This document shows, one piece after another, positions 33,170-41,317 of a DNA stretch of 64,000 bases. Within the stretch, counting starts at the first letter, position 1. Every line of letters starts with the position of its first letter. The DNA is from Streptosporangium sp040640155 (GTDB lineage Bacteria; Actinomycetota; Actinomycetes; Streptosporangiales; Streptosporangiaceae). The position numbers and the translations under genes are program-made. The notes under the pieces were generated by a model. That model did no database searches, was not told the origin of the DNA, and saw only the letters and a list, made by a program, of their open reading frames with translations. The DNA lies in NCBI RefSeq assembly GCF_040640155.1, contig NZ_JBFABE010000024.1, positions 40,099-104,098 of the forward strand, read 5' to 3'.

Positions 33170-34027
33170 ATGCCGTTGACGCCCGCCGACGTGCGGAACA
33201 AGCAGTTCAGTACGACCCGCCTCAGGCCGGGTTACGACGAGGAAGAGGTGGACGCCTTCCTCGACGAGGTCGAGTCCGAGTTGGACCGTCTCATCCAGGA
33301 GAACGAGGAGCTCCGCGCCAAGCTGGCGGAGTGCCTGCGCGGCAAGGTGCCCGGCGGGATGGGGATGGCCATGGCGCCGGCCCCCATCGCCGAGCCCAAG
33401 CCCGAGATGATGATGCAGCAGCCCGAGCCGATGCGCGCGCCCGAGCCGGTGCAGCACCAGCAGCCCGTCCCGGTCAACATGGGGATGCCCCCGGCCGAGG
33501 ACAACATGGACACCGCCGCGCGCGTGCTCGCGCTCGCGCAGCAGACCGCGGACCAGGCCATCGCGGACGCCCGCCGGGAGGCGGACGAGACCGTGACCCG
33601 CGCGCGCCGCGAGGCCGACGACATCCTCGGCAAGGCGCGCCGCCAGGCCGAGCAGGTCATCGGCGACGCCCGTGCCCGCGCCGAGACGCTGGAGCGCGAC
33701 GCGCAGGAGCGGCACCGTCAGGCCATGGGCTCGCTGGTGCAGACCCGCGACGAGCTGGAGCGCAAGGTCGAGGAGCTGCGCAGCTTCGAGCGCGAGTACC
33801 GCAGCCGCCTGAAGCTGTACCTGGAGAACCAGCTCTCCGAGCTGAACGTGGCGGCCGAGGGCAGCGGCGGGTTCCCGATCGTGAGCGGGCCTCCGGCCAT
33901 GTCCCACGCGGTGGCTCCCGGCGGTCAGCCGACCCTGCAGGGCGCTCCCAACCCGTTCGGGGGCGAGCCGTCGCAGCATTCGGGTGCCTTCCAGGGCGTT
34001 GACGGTCCTCACAACGACCGCCGCTAA
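33170..34027 (+). CDS. divIVA: DivIVA / Wag31 polar growth protein
   Basis: 285 residues. The N-terminal lipid-binding DivIVA domain is clear: PLTPADVRNKQFSTTRLRPGYDEEEVDAFLDEVE, with the coiled coil beginning at ELDRLIQENEELRAKL. A Met/Pro/Glu-rich linker (~residues 65-110) is followed by a second long coiled coil and a Gly/Pro-rich tail. DivIVA marks curved membrane at hyphal tips and recruits the growth machinery. ATG with AAGGAGA upstream. Confidence 0.96.
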   Translation: MPLTPADVRNKQFSTTRLRPGYDEEEVDAFLDEVESELDRLIQENEELRAKLAECLRGKVPGGMGMAMAPAPIAEPKPEMMMQQPEPMRAPEPVQHQQPVPVNMGMPPAEDNMDTAARVLALAQQTADQAIADARREADETVTRARREADDILGKARRQAEQVIGDARARAETLERDAQERHRQAMGSLVQTRDELERKVEELRSFEREYRSRLKLYLENQLSELNVAAEGSGGFPIVSGPPAMSHAVAPGGQPTLQGAPNPFGGEPSQHSGAFQGVDGPHNDRR

Positions 34028-34032
34028 GGTTT

Positions 34033-34053
34033 CGGGTCATTACTCTTGACCCG
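34033..34053 (+). terminator. hairpin after divIVA
   Basis: CGGGTCA pairs perfectly with TGACCCG around TTACTCT, six bases after the divIVA stop and 17 bases before the next start. It may be a weak terminator or attenuator, since the next gene follows closely on the same strand. Confidence 0.5.
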
Positions 34054-34070
34054 CATCCGGGAGTCTCTCT

Positions 34071-36377
34071 GTGATCCTCATCAGCGCCGGTCTGGTACTC
34101 ACGGCCATCATCCTGCTCATAGCGGGGTTCGTGATGGCCGAGCTGTACCTGGTCGTATGGTCGATCGCGGTCAGCATGCTGTCCGCCGTCTTCCTGGTGA
34201 TCGGGGCGTTGTTGCGCCGCCACGAGTTGTTCCCCGGCGGACGTGCCGGGGCCTCCAAGCCCTCTGACCCGCAGGGGCCGTCGCCGGTCGGGCCGATGCC
34301 CGTACCGCACGGCATGCCGGGTCAGCCCCCCACGGCGCCCCACCTGGCGACGCAGCACGGAACGCGGGCGCAGGTGCCCGTCGCCCCGGGCCGGCCGCAC
34401 AGCGGCCCGGTGACAGGTCCGGCGACAGCCTCGCCGGCAGGGCCGGCGGCGAGGCCGGCCACCGCCGCGACGGCGAGACGGGGCGCCCTGCCCGCCGACG
34501 CGATCGTCCTGGTCGTCCCGGGGCGCAAGCGCTACCACGTCGCGGGATGCCGTCAGCTCGCCGGCAGGGAGCACGAGGAGCTCACCCACGAGGAGGCGCG
34601 CGAGGAGGGCTTCACGCCCTGCACCACGTGCCTGCCCGACCCGGTCGCCGGGACGCGACCGCAGGACGGCCCCTCCGGGGCACGGGAGTCCTCCGGTCCG
34701 AGCGCCCACCGCGAGTCCGGTCCGGCCGAGAGGCCGCGCGAGCCCGGCACCGAGAGCCCGCTCGAGCCCGCCTCCCGCGAGACCGCCGCACGCTTCCCCT
34801 CCCCGTACGGATCCGCGACACCGGCCGCCGGGCAGGGGGCCGCCGCACGTGCTCCCGAGGCCTCCTGGCGCGGAACGGGAGCTCCGGCGGACAGGGACGG
34901 AGCCCCGTCCACCGGCGGGGAGAGCGCCGCGACCCGGGAGAGCACCGCGTCATCGAGGGCCGAGGCGCCATCGAGGGGCGACACGGCCCGCGAGACGTCC
35001 GCGGCCCGGGAGACCGCCGTGTTCCGCCAGGAGGGCGCGCGGCCCCCGCAGGAGCCCGCAGGCCCGGTTCGGCCCTACCTCCACTCCTCGGAACCGCAGG
35101 GACGCTCCTCCGAGCCCCAGGGGCGGCCCACCGGCCCGCAGGGAAGGCCGCAGGAGGCGCCGAGGACCCCCTCCCCGGCGTCCCCGGCCGTGAACGCGCC
35201 GACTCCCGCGCTGCCGATCCGGCTGCCCAGGATCCCCGAGATCCCGCACGCCGAGTCCGAGGCGACCAGCTGGTTCAGCCGCGACGCGGTCGCCCGGACG
35301 TCCGAGCCGAACAGCCAGGCCGAGCCGGAGAGCCCGGCCGAACCGAAGGCGCAGCCCGGACCGAAGGCGCAGGCCCGGCCGGAAAGCCCGGCCGGGCAGA
35401 AGACGCAGGCCGGGCCGGAGAGTTCGGCCGAGCAGGAGAGGCAGGCGCGGGCCCACGAGGCCGAGCCCGCCGCCCCCGGGGGCGGCGCCCCGGTGAAGGG
35501 CGCCGGAGAAGCCGACGCCGGGGCCGAGCCCGTCGAGCACGAGGCCTCCGCTTCGGGGACCTCCGGCCAGGCCCGCCCCGCCGGGACAGAGTCCGCTTCC
35601 GCCGGCCAGGACGCCTCCCGGGCGCCCTCCGGCCCGGGCCGGGAGCCGGGCGCCGATGACGGCGGCCCCGAGCCGGAGGAGCCGGTGGGGCCGGCCGAGA
35701 CGGCACCCGGGCGCGCCGGGACGCAGACCGCGGCCGGGACGGCCTCGGGGGACGGTCCCACCGCCGAGGAACCTGCCGCGACGTCCGTGACCGAGAGGCC
35801 CGTGACCGAGAGGCCCGCGACCGAGAGGCCCGCGACCGGGACGGGCGAGACCACGGCTCCCGAGGCCGGGACCGTGGCGTCCGGGACCGAGACCGCCGGC
35901 ACCACGGCGGTTACCGAGACGACCGGGACCGGGACGTCCGAGGACGGGGCCGCCGGAGCCGCCGGGACCGGTACGGCCGAGGCCGAAGCGGCCGGGACCG
36001 GGCCGTCCGGGTCGTCCGGGTCCGGTGACGCGGCGTCCAGGAGCACGACGTCCGGGGGGGCGACGTCCGGGGGTGTGACCTCACCCGGGGACGAGGATGG
36101 TTCCTCCGAGCGGGACGATGAAGACACCTCTCCCCGAGGCATCCCCGTGATCAAGGACGAGTCGCCTTCCTCGGGCCGGAAGGAGGAGGCCGACCAGGCC
36201 ACCGTCAAGGTCGGGGCCACCGTCAAGGTCATCGTCGGCACCCGACGCTTCCACGCCCCGGCCTGCCCTCTCGTCAAGGGCGTGGGTGAGAGCGGGGTCG
36301 AGTCCATGACGCTCGGCGAGGCCGAGAAGGCCGGGCTGAGCGGCTGCTCCGTCTGCCTGAGCGACACCGGTTCCTGA
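34071..36377 (+). CDS. unrecognised membrane protein with two HxxxC...CxxC modules and a long disordered linker
   Basis: 768 residues. Two membrane helices lie in the first 48 residues (MILISAGLVLTAIILLIAGF and the VVWSIAVSMLSAVFLVIGALL region). A first small module has H156, C160, C184 and C187 in the pattern YHVAGC...HEEAREEGFTPCTTCLP. About 530 residues of Pro/Ala/Glu/Ser/Thr-rich low complexity follow. A second module ends the protein with H728, C732, C759 and C762 (FHAPAC...LGEAEKAGLSGCSVCLS). The modules resemble each other and the Ada-type 'HxxxC ... EA..G..PC..C' metal-binding domain, so zinc binding is plausible. The function is unknown. GTG start with GGGAG upstream; it follows divIVA and converges on ileS. 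Confidence 0.75.
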   Translation: MILISAGLVLTAIILLIAGFVMAELYLVVWSIAVSMLSAVFLVIGALLRRHELFPGGRAGASKPSDPQGPSPVGPMPVPHGMPGQPPTAPHLATQHGTRAQVPVAPGRPHSGPVTGPATASPAGPAARPATAATARRGALPADAIVLVVPGRKRYHVAGCRQLAGREHEELTHEEAREEGFTPCTTCLPDPVAGTRPQDGPSGARESSGPSAHRESGPAERPREPGTESPLEPASRETAARFPSPYGSATPAAGQGAAARAPEASWRGTGAPADRDGAPSTGGESAATRESTASSRAEAPSRGDTARETSAARETAVFRQEGARPPQEPAGPVRPYLHSSEPQGRSSEPQGRPTGPQGRPQEAPRTPSPASPAVNAPTPALPIRLPRIPEIPHAESEATSWFSRDAVARTSEPNSQAEPESPAEPKAQPGPKAQARPESPAGQKTQAGPESSAEQERQARAHEAEPAAPGGGAPVKGAGEADAGAEPVEHEASASGTSGQARPAGTESASAGQDASRAPSGPGREPGADDGGPEPEEPVGPAETAPGRAGTQTAAGTASGDGPTAEEPAATSVTERPVTERPATERPATGTGETTAPEAGTVASGTETAGTTAVTETTGTGTSEDGAAGAAGTGTAEAEAAGTGPSGSSGSGDAASRSTTSGGATSGGVTSPGDEDGSSERDDEDTSPRGIPVIKDESPSSGRKEEADQATVKVGATVKVIVGTRRFHAPACPLVKGVGESGVESMTLGEAEKAGLSGCSVCLSDTGS

Positions 36378-36425
36378 CCAGGCCGATTCCGGACCGGCCG
36401 GTACCGGGTCGATCCCAAGCCGGTT

Positions 36426-36513
36426 CCAGGCCGGGTCCGTGTGGGGTCCGTGCCGATTCCGAGCCGGGACCAGGCCGGGTCCGTGTGGGGTCCGTGCCGG
36501 TTCCGGGCCGCTC
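36426..36513 (+). repeat. 44-base direct repeat, two copies
   Basis: The block starting CCAGGCCGGGTCCGTGTGGG occurs at 36426-36469 and 36470-36513 with a few differences near the ends. Diverged pieces flank it. It lies between the zinc-module gene and the bidirectional terminator. Confidence 0.8.
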
Positions 36514-36538
36514 GCCCGGTCACGGGTGGTGAGCTCGT

Positions 36539-36585
36539 CCCCGGCCCGTCTCCCGCCCCCTCGGCGGGCGGGAGACGGGCCGGGG
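36539..36585. terminator. perfect 20-base-pair bidirectional hairpin
   Basis: 36539-36558 pairs without mismatch with 36566-36585 around CCTCGGC. It lies between the convergent zinc-module gene (+) and ileS (-), 13 bases from the ileS stop. No T-run. Confidence 0.8.
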
Positions 36586-36598
36586 GGGCGGGAGCCGG

Positions 36599-39500
36599 TC
36601 AGGAACCGACGCGGCGGAGCTGGAAGGTCAGGCCCAGCTCGGCGTCCCGGTGGACGGGAACGTCCTCGGCGCCCCCCTCGGTGAGGGAGACGGCCAGCAC
36701 CTCGGCGGACACGGTCCGGCCCTCGGCCCGCAGCGCCTCGGCCAGGTCGGCGTCGTCGGTGGACCACCACACGTCGATCCGGTCGGAGATCGCCAGGCCG
36801 GTGGACTTGCGGGTGTCCTGCAACAGGCGGACGACGTCGCGGATCAGGCCCGAACGGCGCAGCTCGTCGGTGATGGTCAGGTCCAGGGCGACGGTCTCCC
36901 CGGCTCCGCTCTCCACCGCCCAGCCCGACCTCGGCTGCTCGGTGACGATCACGTCGTCGGGGCCGAGCTCCACCACGCCAAGCTCGCCCGTCTCCACCGC
37001 GACCGGCGCGCCGGTACGGAGCGCGGCGGCCAGCCAGGCGGGTTCGGCGGAGGTGACGGCCGCGGCGACCAGCTTGGTCTGCGAGCCGAACCGCTTGCCC
37101 AGCGCCCGGAAGTTGGGCTTGATCGTGAAGGAGACCAGGTCGGCGCCGATCCCGGACAGGTCCTCCAGGCCCTTCACGTTGAGCTCGTCGGCGACCAGCT
37201 CGCGCAGCTCCACCGGCAGCGCTCCCCAGCCCGGGGCGCCGACCAGGGCGCGGCCGAGCGGCTGGCGGGTCTTCACCCCGCTGGAGGCGCGGGCCGAGCG
37301 GCCCAGCTCGACCAGGCGGCGGACCAGGGCCATCCGCTCCGACAGCTCCGCGTCCAGCAGCGCGTCGTTCACCTCGGGCCAGGTGGCCAGGTGCACCGAG
37401 GCGGGGGTGCCGGTGTCGCGGAGCACGTCCCAGACGTAGTCGGTGGTGAAGGGCACCACCGGCGCCATCAGCCGGGTGACGGTCTCCAGGCACTCGTACA
37501 GCGTGGCGAAGGCCGCGGTGTCCCCGGCCCAGAACCGGCGGCGGGAGCGCCGCACGTACCAGTTGGACAGGTCGTCGAGGAACTCGGCGAGCCGGCGCCC
37601 CACCCGGGCGGTGTCGAAGACGTCCATCGACGCGGTGACCTCGGCCACCGTCCGGTGCAGCTCGGCCAGGGCCCAGCGGTCGATCAGCGGGCGCTCGGCG
37701 TACGCGGGCGCCTCGGCCAGGCGCGCCGGCGACCAGGACTCGGCGTTGGCGTACAGGGTGAAGAAGGAGGCGGTGTTCCAGTACGTGAGCAGGACCTTGC
37801 GGACGATCTCCTCCAGAGCGCCGTGCCCGACCCTGCGGGCGGCCCAGGGGGAGCCGGAGCAGGCCATGTACCAGCGCAGCGCGTCGGCGCCGTGCCGGTC
37901 CATCAGCGGCATCGGCTGGAGCACGTTGCCCAGGTGCTTGCTCATCTTGCGGCCGTCCTCGGCCAGGATCAGGCCCAGGCAGAGCACGTTCTCGTAGGAG
38001 GACCGGTCGAAGACGAGCGTGCCGACCGCCATCAGCGAGTAGAACCAGCCGCGGGTCTGGTCGGTGGCCTCGCAGATGAACTGCGCCGGGTAGGCCTTGT
38101 CCAGCATCTCGGCGTTGCGGTACGGCGCGCCCCACTGGGCGAACGGCATCGAGCCCGAGTCGTACCAGGCGTCGATCACGTCCGGCACCCGGCGCGCCTC
38201 GTTGCCGCAGGTGGGACACGGCAGCGTGACGTCGTCCACGTAGGGGCGGTGCGGGTCGAGCGCGGAGACGTCCTGTCCCGACAGCCGGCCCAGCTCCTCC
38301 AGCGAGCCGACGCAGGTGACGTGCGACTCGTCGGCGGTGCAGACCCACAGGGGCAGCGGGGTGCCCCAGTAGCGCGAGCGCGACAGCGACCAGTCGACGT
38401 TGTTGCGCAGCCACTCGCCGAAGCGGCCCCACTTGATCGTCTCGGGGTACCAGCCGGTCCTCTCGTTCTCGGCGAGCATCCGGTCCTTGATCGCGGTGGT
38501 GCGGATGTACCAGGCGGGCAGGGCGTAGTACAGCAGCGCGGTGTGGCAGCGCCAGCAGTGCGGGTAGCTGTGCTCGAAGTGGCCGCCCCGGTACAGCAGG
38601 CCGCGCTCGCGCAGGTCGGCGGTGAGGTCCTCGTCGGCGTCCTTGAAGAACCGGCCGCCGACCTGCGGCACGGTGTCGAGGAAGCGGCCGTCGGGGCCGA
38701 TCGGGTTGACCACGGGCAGCCCGTAGCGCTTGCAGGTCGTCATGTCGTCGGCGCCGAAGGCGGGGGCCTGGTGGACCAGGCCGGTGCCGTCCTCGGTGGT
38801 GACGTAGTAGCCGAGCACCACGTAGTGCGCGCCGGGGATGTCGACCAGGTCGAAGGGGCGCGTGTAGGTGGTGTGCTCCAGCTCGGCGCCGGTGAAGGAG
38901 GCCAGCACCTCGGCGCCCTCGCCCAGCGCGGCCGCCAGCAGCGGCTCGGCCACCACCAGGACCTCGTCGGAGCCGGCCGGGCGGGCCGCCACGTAGGTCA
39001 CGTCGGGGTGCACGGCCACCGCGGTGTTGGAGACCAGCGTCCAGGGCGTGGTGGTCCAGATCAGCAGCGAGGCGCCCAGCTCGGCCAGCGGGCCGGAGGT
39101 GGCGCGCATGCGGACGTACACCGAGGGGCTGGTGACGGTCTCGTAGCCGCCCGGCTGGCCCAGCTCGTGGTCGGACAGGCCGGTGCCGCAGCGGGGGCAG
39201 TACGGGGTGATCCGGAAGTCGCGGAAGAGCAGGTCCTTGTCGAAGATGACCTTGAGCGACCACCAGACGGACTCCACGTAGTCGGGGTCCATCGTGCGGT
39301 AGGCCTGGGACAGGTCGATCCAGTAGCCCATCCGCTCGGTCATCTGCTCGAAGGCGTCCACGTGCTTCAGCACCGACTCGCGGCACCTGTCGTTGAACGC
39401 GGCGATGCCGTACTCCTCGATCGCCTTCTTGCCCGACAGGCCGAGCGTCTTCTCGACGGCCACCTCGACGGGCAGGCCGTGGCAGTCCCAGCCGGCCTTG

Positions 39501-39751
39501 CGCGGCACGCTGTAGCCCCGCATCGACTTGTAGCGGGGGAAGACGTCCTTGAAGACGCGGGCCTCGACGTGGTGGACGCCGGGCATGCCGTTGGCGGTGG
39601 GCGGGCCCTCGTAGAAGACCCAGGTGGGGGCGCCCGCGTTCTGCTCGACCGAGCGCTCGAAGATCTTGCCGTCCTGCCAGCGGCCGAGCACCTCGTGCTC
39701 GATCGCGGGAAGATCGACCTGCGCGGGAAGGGAGCGGAAATAGGCGGACAT
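36599..39751 (-). CDS. ileS: isoleucyl-tRNA synthetase, eukaryote-like (IleRS2) type
   Basis: 1050 residues, class I synthetase. The nucleotide-binding signature reads GPPTANGMPGVHH, i.e. G58-V59-H60-H61 where most class I enzymes have HxGH. KMSKS is DGRKMSKHLGN. Editing (CP1) and anticodon-binding domains are complete. The N-terminal pattern is that of IleRS2, the type found in eukaryotes and many actinobacteria; IleRS2 enzymes are much less sensitive to mupirocin. The ATG at 39751 fits the family start (MSAYFRSLPAQVDLPAIE); a longer open frame extends through the leader. Translation appears controlled by the T-box leader. Confidence 0.96.
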   Translation of the reverse strand: MSAYFRSLPAQVDLPAIEHEVLGRWQDGKIFERSVEQNAGAPTWVFYEGPPTANGMPGVHHVEARVFKDVFPRYKSMRGYSVPRKAGWDCHGLPVEVAVEKTLGLSGKKAIEEYGIAAFNDRCRESVLKHVDAFEQMTERMGYWIDLSQAYRTMDPDYVESVWWSLKVIFDKDLLFRDFRITPYCPRCGTGLSDHELGQPGGYETVTSPSVYVRMRATSGPLAELGASLLIWTTTPWTLVSNTAVAVHPDVTYVAARPAGSDEVLVVAEPLLAAALGEGAEVLASFTGAELEHTTYTRPFDLVDIPGAHYVVLGYYVTTEDGTGLVHQAPAFGADDMTTCKRYGLPVVNPIGPDGRFLDTVPQVGGRFFKDADEDLTADLRERGLLYRGGHFEHSYPHCWRCHTALLYYALPAWYIRTTAIKDRMLAENERTGWYPETIKWGRFGEWLRNNVDWSLSRSRYWGTPLPLWVCTADESHVTCVGSLEELGRLSGQDVSALDPHRPYVDDVTLPCPTCGNEARRVPDVIDAWYDSGSMPFAQWGAPYRNAEMLDKAYPAQFICEATDQTRGWFYSLMAVGTLVFDRSSYENVLCLGLILAEDGRKMSKHLGNVLQPMPLMDRHGADALRWYMACSGSPWAARRVGHGALEEIVRKVLLTYWNTASFFTLYANAESWSPARLAEAPAYAERPLIDRWALAELHRTVAEVTASMDVFDTARVGRRLAEFLDDLSNWYVRRSRRRFWAGDTAAFATLYECLETVTRLMAPVVPFTTDYVWDVLRDTGTPASVHLATWPEVNDALLDAELSERMALVRRLVELGRSARASSGVKTRQPLGRALVGAPGWGALPVELRELVADELNVKGLEDLSGIGADLVSFTIKPNFRALGKRFGSQTKLVAAAVTSAEPAWLAAALRTGAPVAVETGELGVVELGPDDVIVTEQPRSGWAVESGAGETVALDLTITDELRRSGLIRDVVRLLQDTRKSTGLAISDRIDVWWSTDDADLAEALRAEGRTVSAEVLAVSLTEGGAEDVPVHRDAELGLTFQLRRVGS

Positions 39752-40036
39752 GATGGACGGGACCTCCACGCTGGAACGGCTGTGGCGTGGAGGGACGAGG
39801 CCGTCTGGCCCCGCGGTACCACCCTCCTTGACCCCTCCGCACGCGGAAAGGCCCTCTTCCTTGGGTCTGCTGCCGGTTCTACCGGGCCGCCCGGGACCCC
39901 TGTCGAGGTCACCGCGGCCGTTCTTCCGGCGGCTCCGGGGTGATCTTCCCACCGCGCCTCGCCCCGGGCTCACACCGTCCCCGGGTCGCTCGTGCGAGGG
40001 GATGCGGAGGTGGCTGTCCCCATCAACGCCCTGCAG
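39752..40036 (-). ncRNA. ileS: T-box riboswitch of ileS, translational type
   Basis: The minus-strand leader contains the T-box sequence AGGGTGGTACCGCGG (39825 down to 39811), which pairs with the tRNA acceptor end. Between it and the ATG, CCTCCACGC (39793-39785) pairs perfectly with GCGTGGAGG (39771-39763), and the second arm contains the ileS ribosome binding site GGAGG. The hairpin would hide the site; T-box pairing by AGGGTGG with the same CCTCC would free it when uncharged tRNA-Ile binds. No T-run follows, fitting regulation of translation as in other actinobacteria. The specifier loop (expected codon ATC) was not located with confidence. Confidence 0.85.
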
Positions 40037-40042
40037 GTTCAC

Positions 40043-40048
40043 ACGATA
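40043..40048 (-). promoter_or_regulatory. ileS: -10 box of the ileS leader
   Basis: TATCGT on the minus strand, in an otherwise GC-rich area, fits TANNNT. Transcription would start near 40036, giving a leader of ~285 bases that contains the T-box. The -35 region is not recognisable. Confidence 0.45.
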
Positions 40049-40149
40049 ACGCACCCGCCGGGCACGGGCTTCCCGGTGTCCGGGCGCGGGCTTTCCGATT
40101 TCGGGGGCCGCCGGGCGGAATCAGGGGGAAGCGACCGGATGTTACTGGA

Positions 40150-40220
40150 GTGGTAAACATCACGGCGGGTCGTTTGCCGTTCTGTTATGGGAGACCTAAG
40201 CTGCCCGCACCGTTTACCAC
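40150..40220 (+). promoter_or_regulatory. inverted repeat bracketing the DksA-like gene promoter
   Basis: GTGGTAAAC (40150-40158) and its exact reverse complement GTTTACCAC (40212-40220) flank the promoter TTGCCG-N17-TAAGCT (40174-40202). Centres are 62 bases apart, about six helical turns. This arrangement suits a repressor that loops DNA, or two half-sites of a regulator; the protein is unknown. Confidence 0.45.
40174..40202 (+). promoter_or_regulatory. promoter of the DksA-like gene
   Basis: TTGCCG, a 17-base spacer and TAAGCT. The start near 40209 leaves a leader of ~45 bases with AAGGAGG before the ATG at 40254. Confidence 0.5.
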
Positions 40221-40253
40221 ACCGGATACGGTCCATCGAACAAGGAGGCCGCC

Positions 40254-40673
40254 ATGGCCGCGACCGTGCGCGCAGACAACAGCGCGGTGGCGTCGTCTAA
40301 GGACGGCACCGTCGTCACCTGGTCGGCCGAGGAGCTCGCGGAGGTCCGCGGGCAGCTTGCCGAGGAGGTCCGGGAGCTCACCGAGGAGATCGCCAGGTCC
40401 GAGACCGAGATCGCGTCGAGCGACGTCACGGACGGGGCGGGTGACGACCAGGCGGACGCCGGGGCCCGGACGTATGAACGCGAGCGTGAAATCGCCCTTA
40501 CCCTGAACTCGCGCGATCTGGTCGCGCAGAACGAGCGAGCGATCGCCCGGATCGACGCGGGGACCTACGGAGTGTGCGAATCGTGCCATCAGCCGATCGG
40601 AAAGGAGCGCCTTCAGGCGTTTCCGAGGGCGACGCTCTGCGTGGCCTGCAAGCAGCGGGAGGAGCGCCGCTGA
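40254..40673 (+). CDS. TraR/DksA-type C4 zinc-finger protein
   Basis: 139 residues. A coiled-coil helical part (WSAEELAEVRGQLAEEVRELTEEIARSETEIASSDVTDG) with acidic DxxDGAGDDQADAG tip is followed by the C4 zinc finger: YGVCESCHQPI...LCVACKQREERR. DksA-like proteins insert the coiled coil into the secondary channel of RNA polymerase; many actinobacterial relatives are described only by this finger. Strong AAGGAGG precedes the ATG. The next gene, lspA, appears coupled to its stop. Confidence 0.9.
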   Translation: MAATVRADNSAVASSKDGTVVTWSAEELAEVRGQLAEEVRELTEEIARSETEIASSDVTDGAGDDQADAGARTYEREREIALTLNSRDLVAQNERAIARIDAGTYGVCESCHQPIGKERLQAFPRATLCVACKQREERR

Positions 40674-41317
40674 CCGGCGACACCGGCGGTACCGGTGACA
40701 CCGGCGGCACCGCCGGCATCGGTGACACCGCGGGCGGGACGGCCCCGGCCGCTCCGCCCGCTCCGGCCGCGAGGCGGCGGATCGCCGTGCTCGCGGTGAT
40801 CGCCCCGATCGTCTACCTCCTCGACCTCGCCACCAAGACCCTGGTGCTGAGGACCCTGGAGGGCCGGGAACCCCTCGTGGTCGTCCCGGGACTGCTCCAG
40901 TTCCGGGTGATCTTCAATTCCGGGGCCGCCTTCGGGCTCGGCACCGGAATGACGATCGTCTTCACCTGTGTGGCCGCGGCCGTCGTGGTGGCGATCCTGC
41001 GCACCGCGCGCAACCTGCGCAGCCTGCCCTGGGCGATCACGCTGAGCCTGCTGCTCGGCGGGGCGCTCGGCAACCTCACCGACCGGCTCTTCCGGTTCCC
41101 CTCGGGGTTCGGCCCCGGGCGGCCCTCCCCGCTCCAGGGGCACGTGGTCGACTTCGTGGAGACCTTCCCCGGGCACTTCCCGGTCTGGAACGTGGCCGAC
41201 TCGGCGATCGTCTGCGGCGGGATCCTGGCGGTCGTGCTCGCCTGGCGGGGGTACCAGATCGACGGCACCCGCGACACCGGGACCGGTGGACACGCGAAGG
41301 AGGGCGACGATGTCTGA
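40670..41317 (+). CDS. lspA: lipoprotein signal peptidase LspA
   Basis: Four membrane helices with the catalytic Asp residues in GNLTDRLF and NVADSAIVCGG, plus FNSGAAFGLG, define signal peptidase II. It cuts prolipoprotein signal peptides before the lipidated Cys. The start is unclear. The frame has no ATG/GTG/TTG between the preceding stop and a GTG at 40787 that lies at the first membrane helix; GTGs at 40574 and 40583 lie far inside the DksA-like gene. The coordinates given use a CTG at 40670 in a 4-base overlap with the preceding TGA, mirroring the coupling seen elsewhere. The stretch after it encodes TGDTGGTGDTGGTAGIGDT. Confidence 0.88.
   Translation: MTGDTGGTGDTGGTAGIGDTAGGTAPAAPPAPAARRRIAVLAVIAPIVYLLDLATKTLVLRTLEGREPLVVVPGLLQFRVIFNSGAAFGLGTGMTIVFTCVAAAVVVAILRTARNLRSLPWAITLSLLLGGALGNLTDRLFRFPSGFGPGRPSPLQGHVVDFVETFPGHFPVWNVADSAIVCGGILAVVLAWRGYQIDGTRDTGTGGHAKEGDDV

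Noticed and set aside
36081..39842. A 1253-codon open frame overlapping ileS on the minus strand, and other long open frames opposite dnaE, the PBP and the kinases
   Set aside because: They are shadows of real genes in GC-rich DNA: Arg/Gly/Pro-rich, no domain motifs, no ribosome binding sites, and they overlap genes with clear catalytic motifs.
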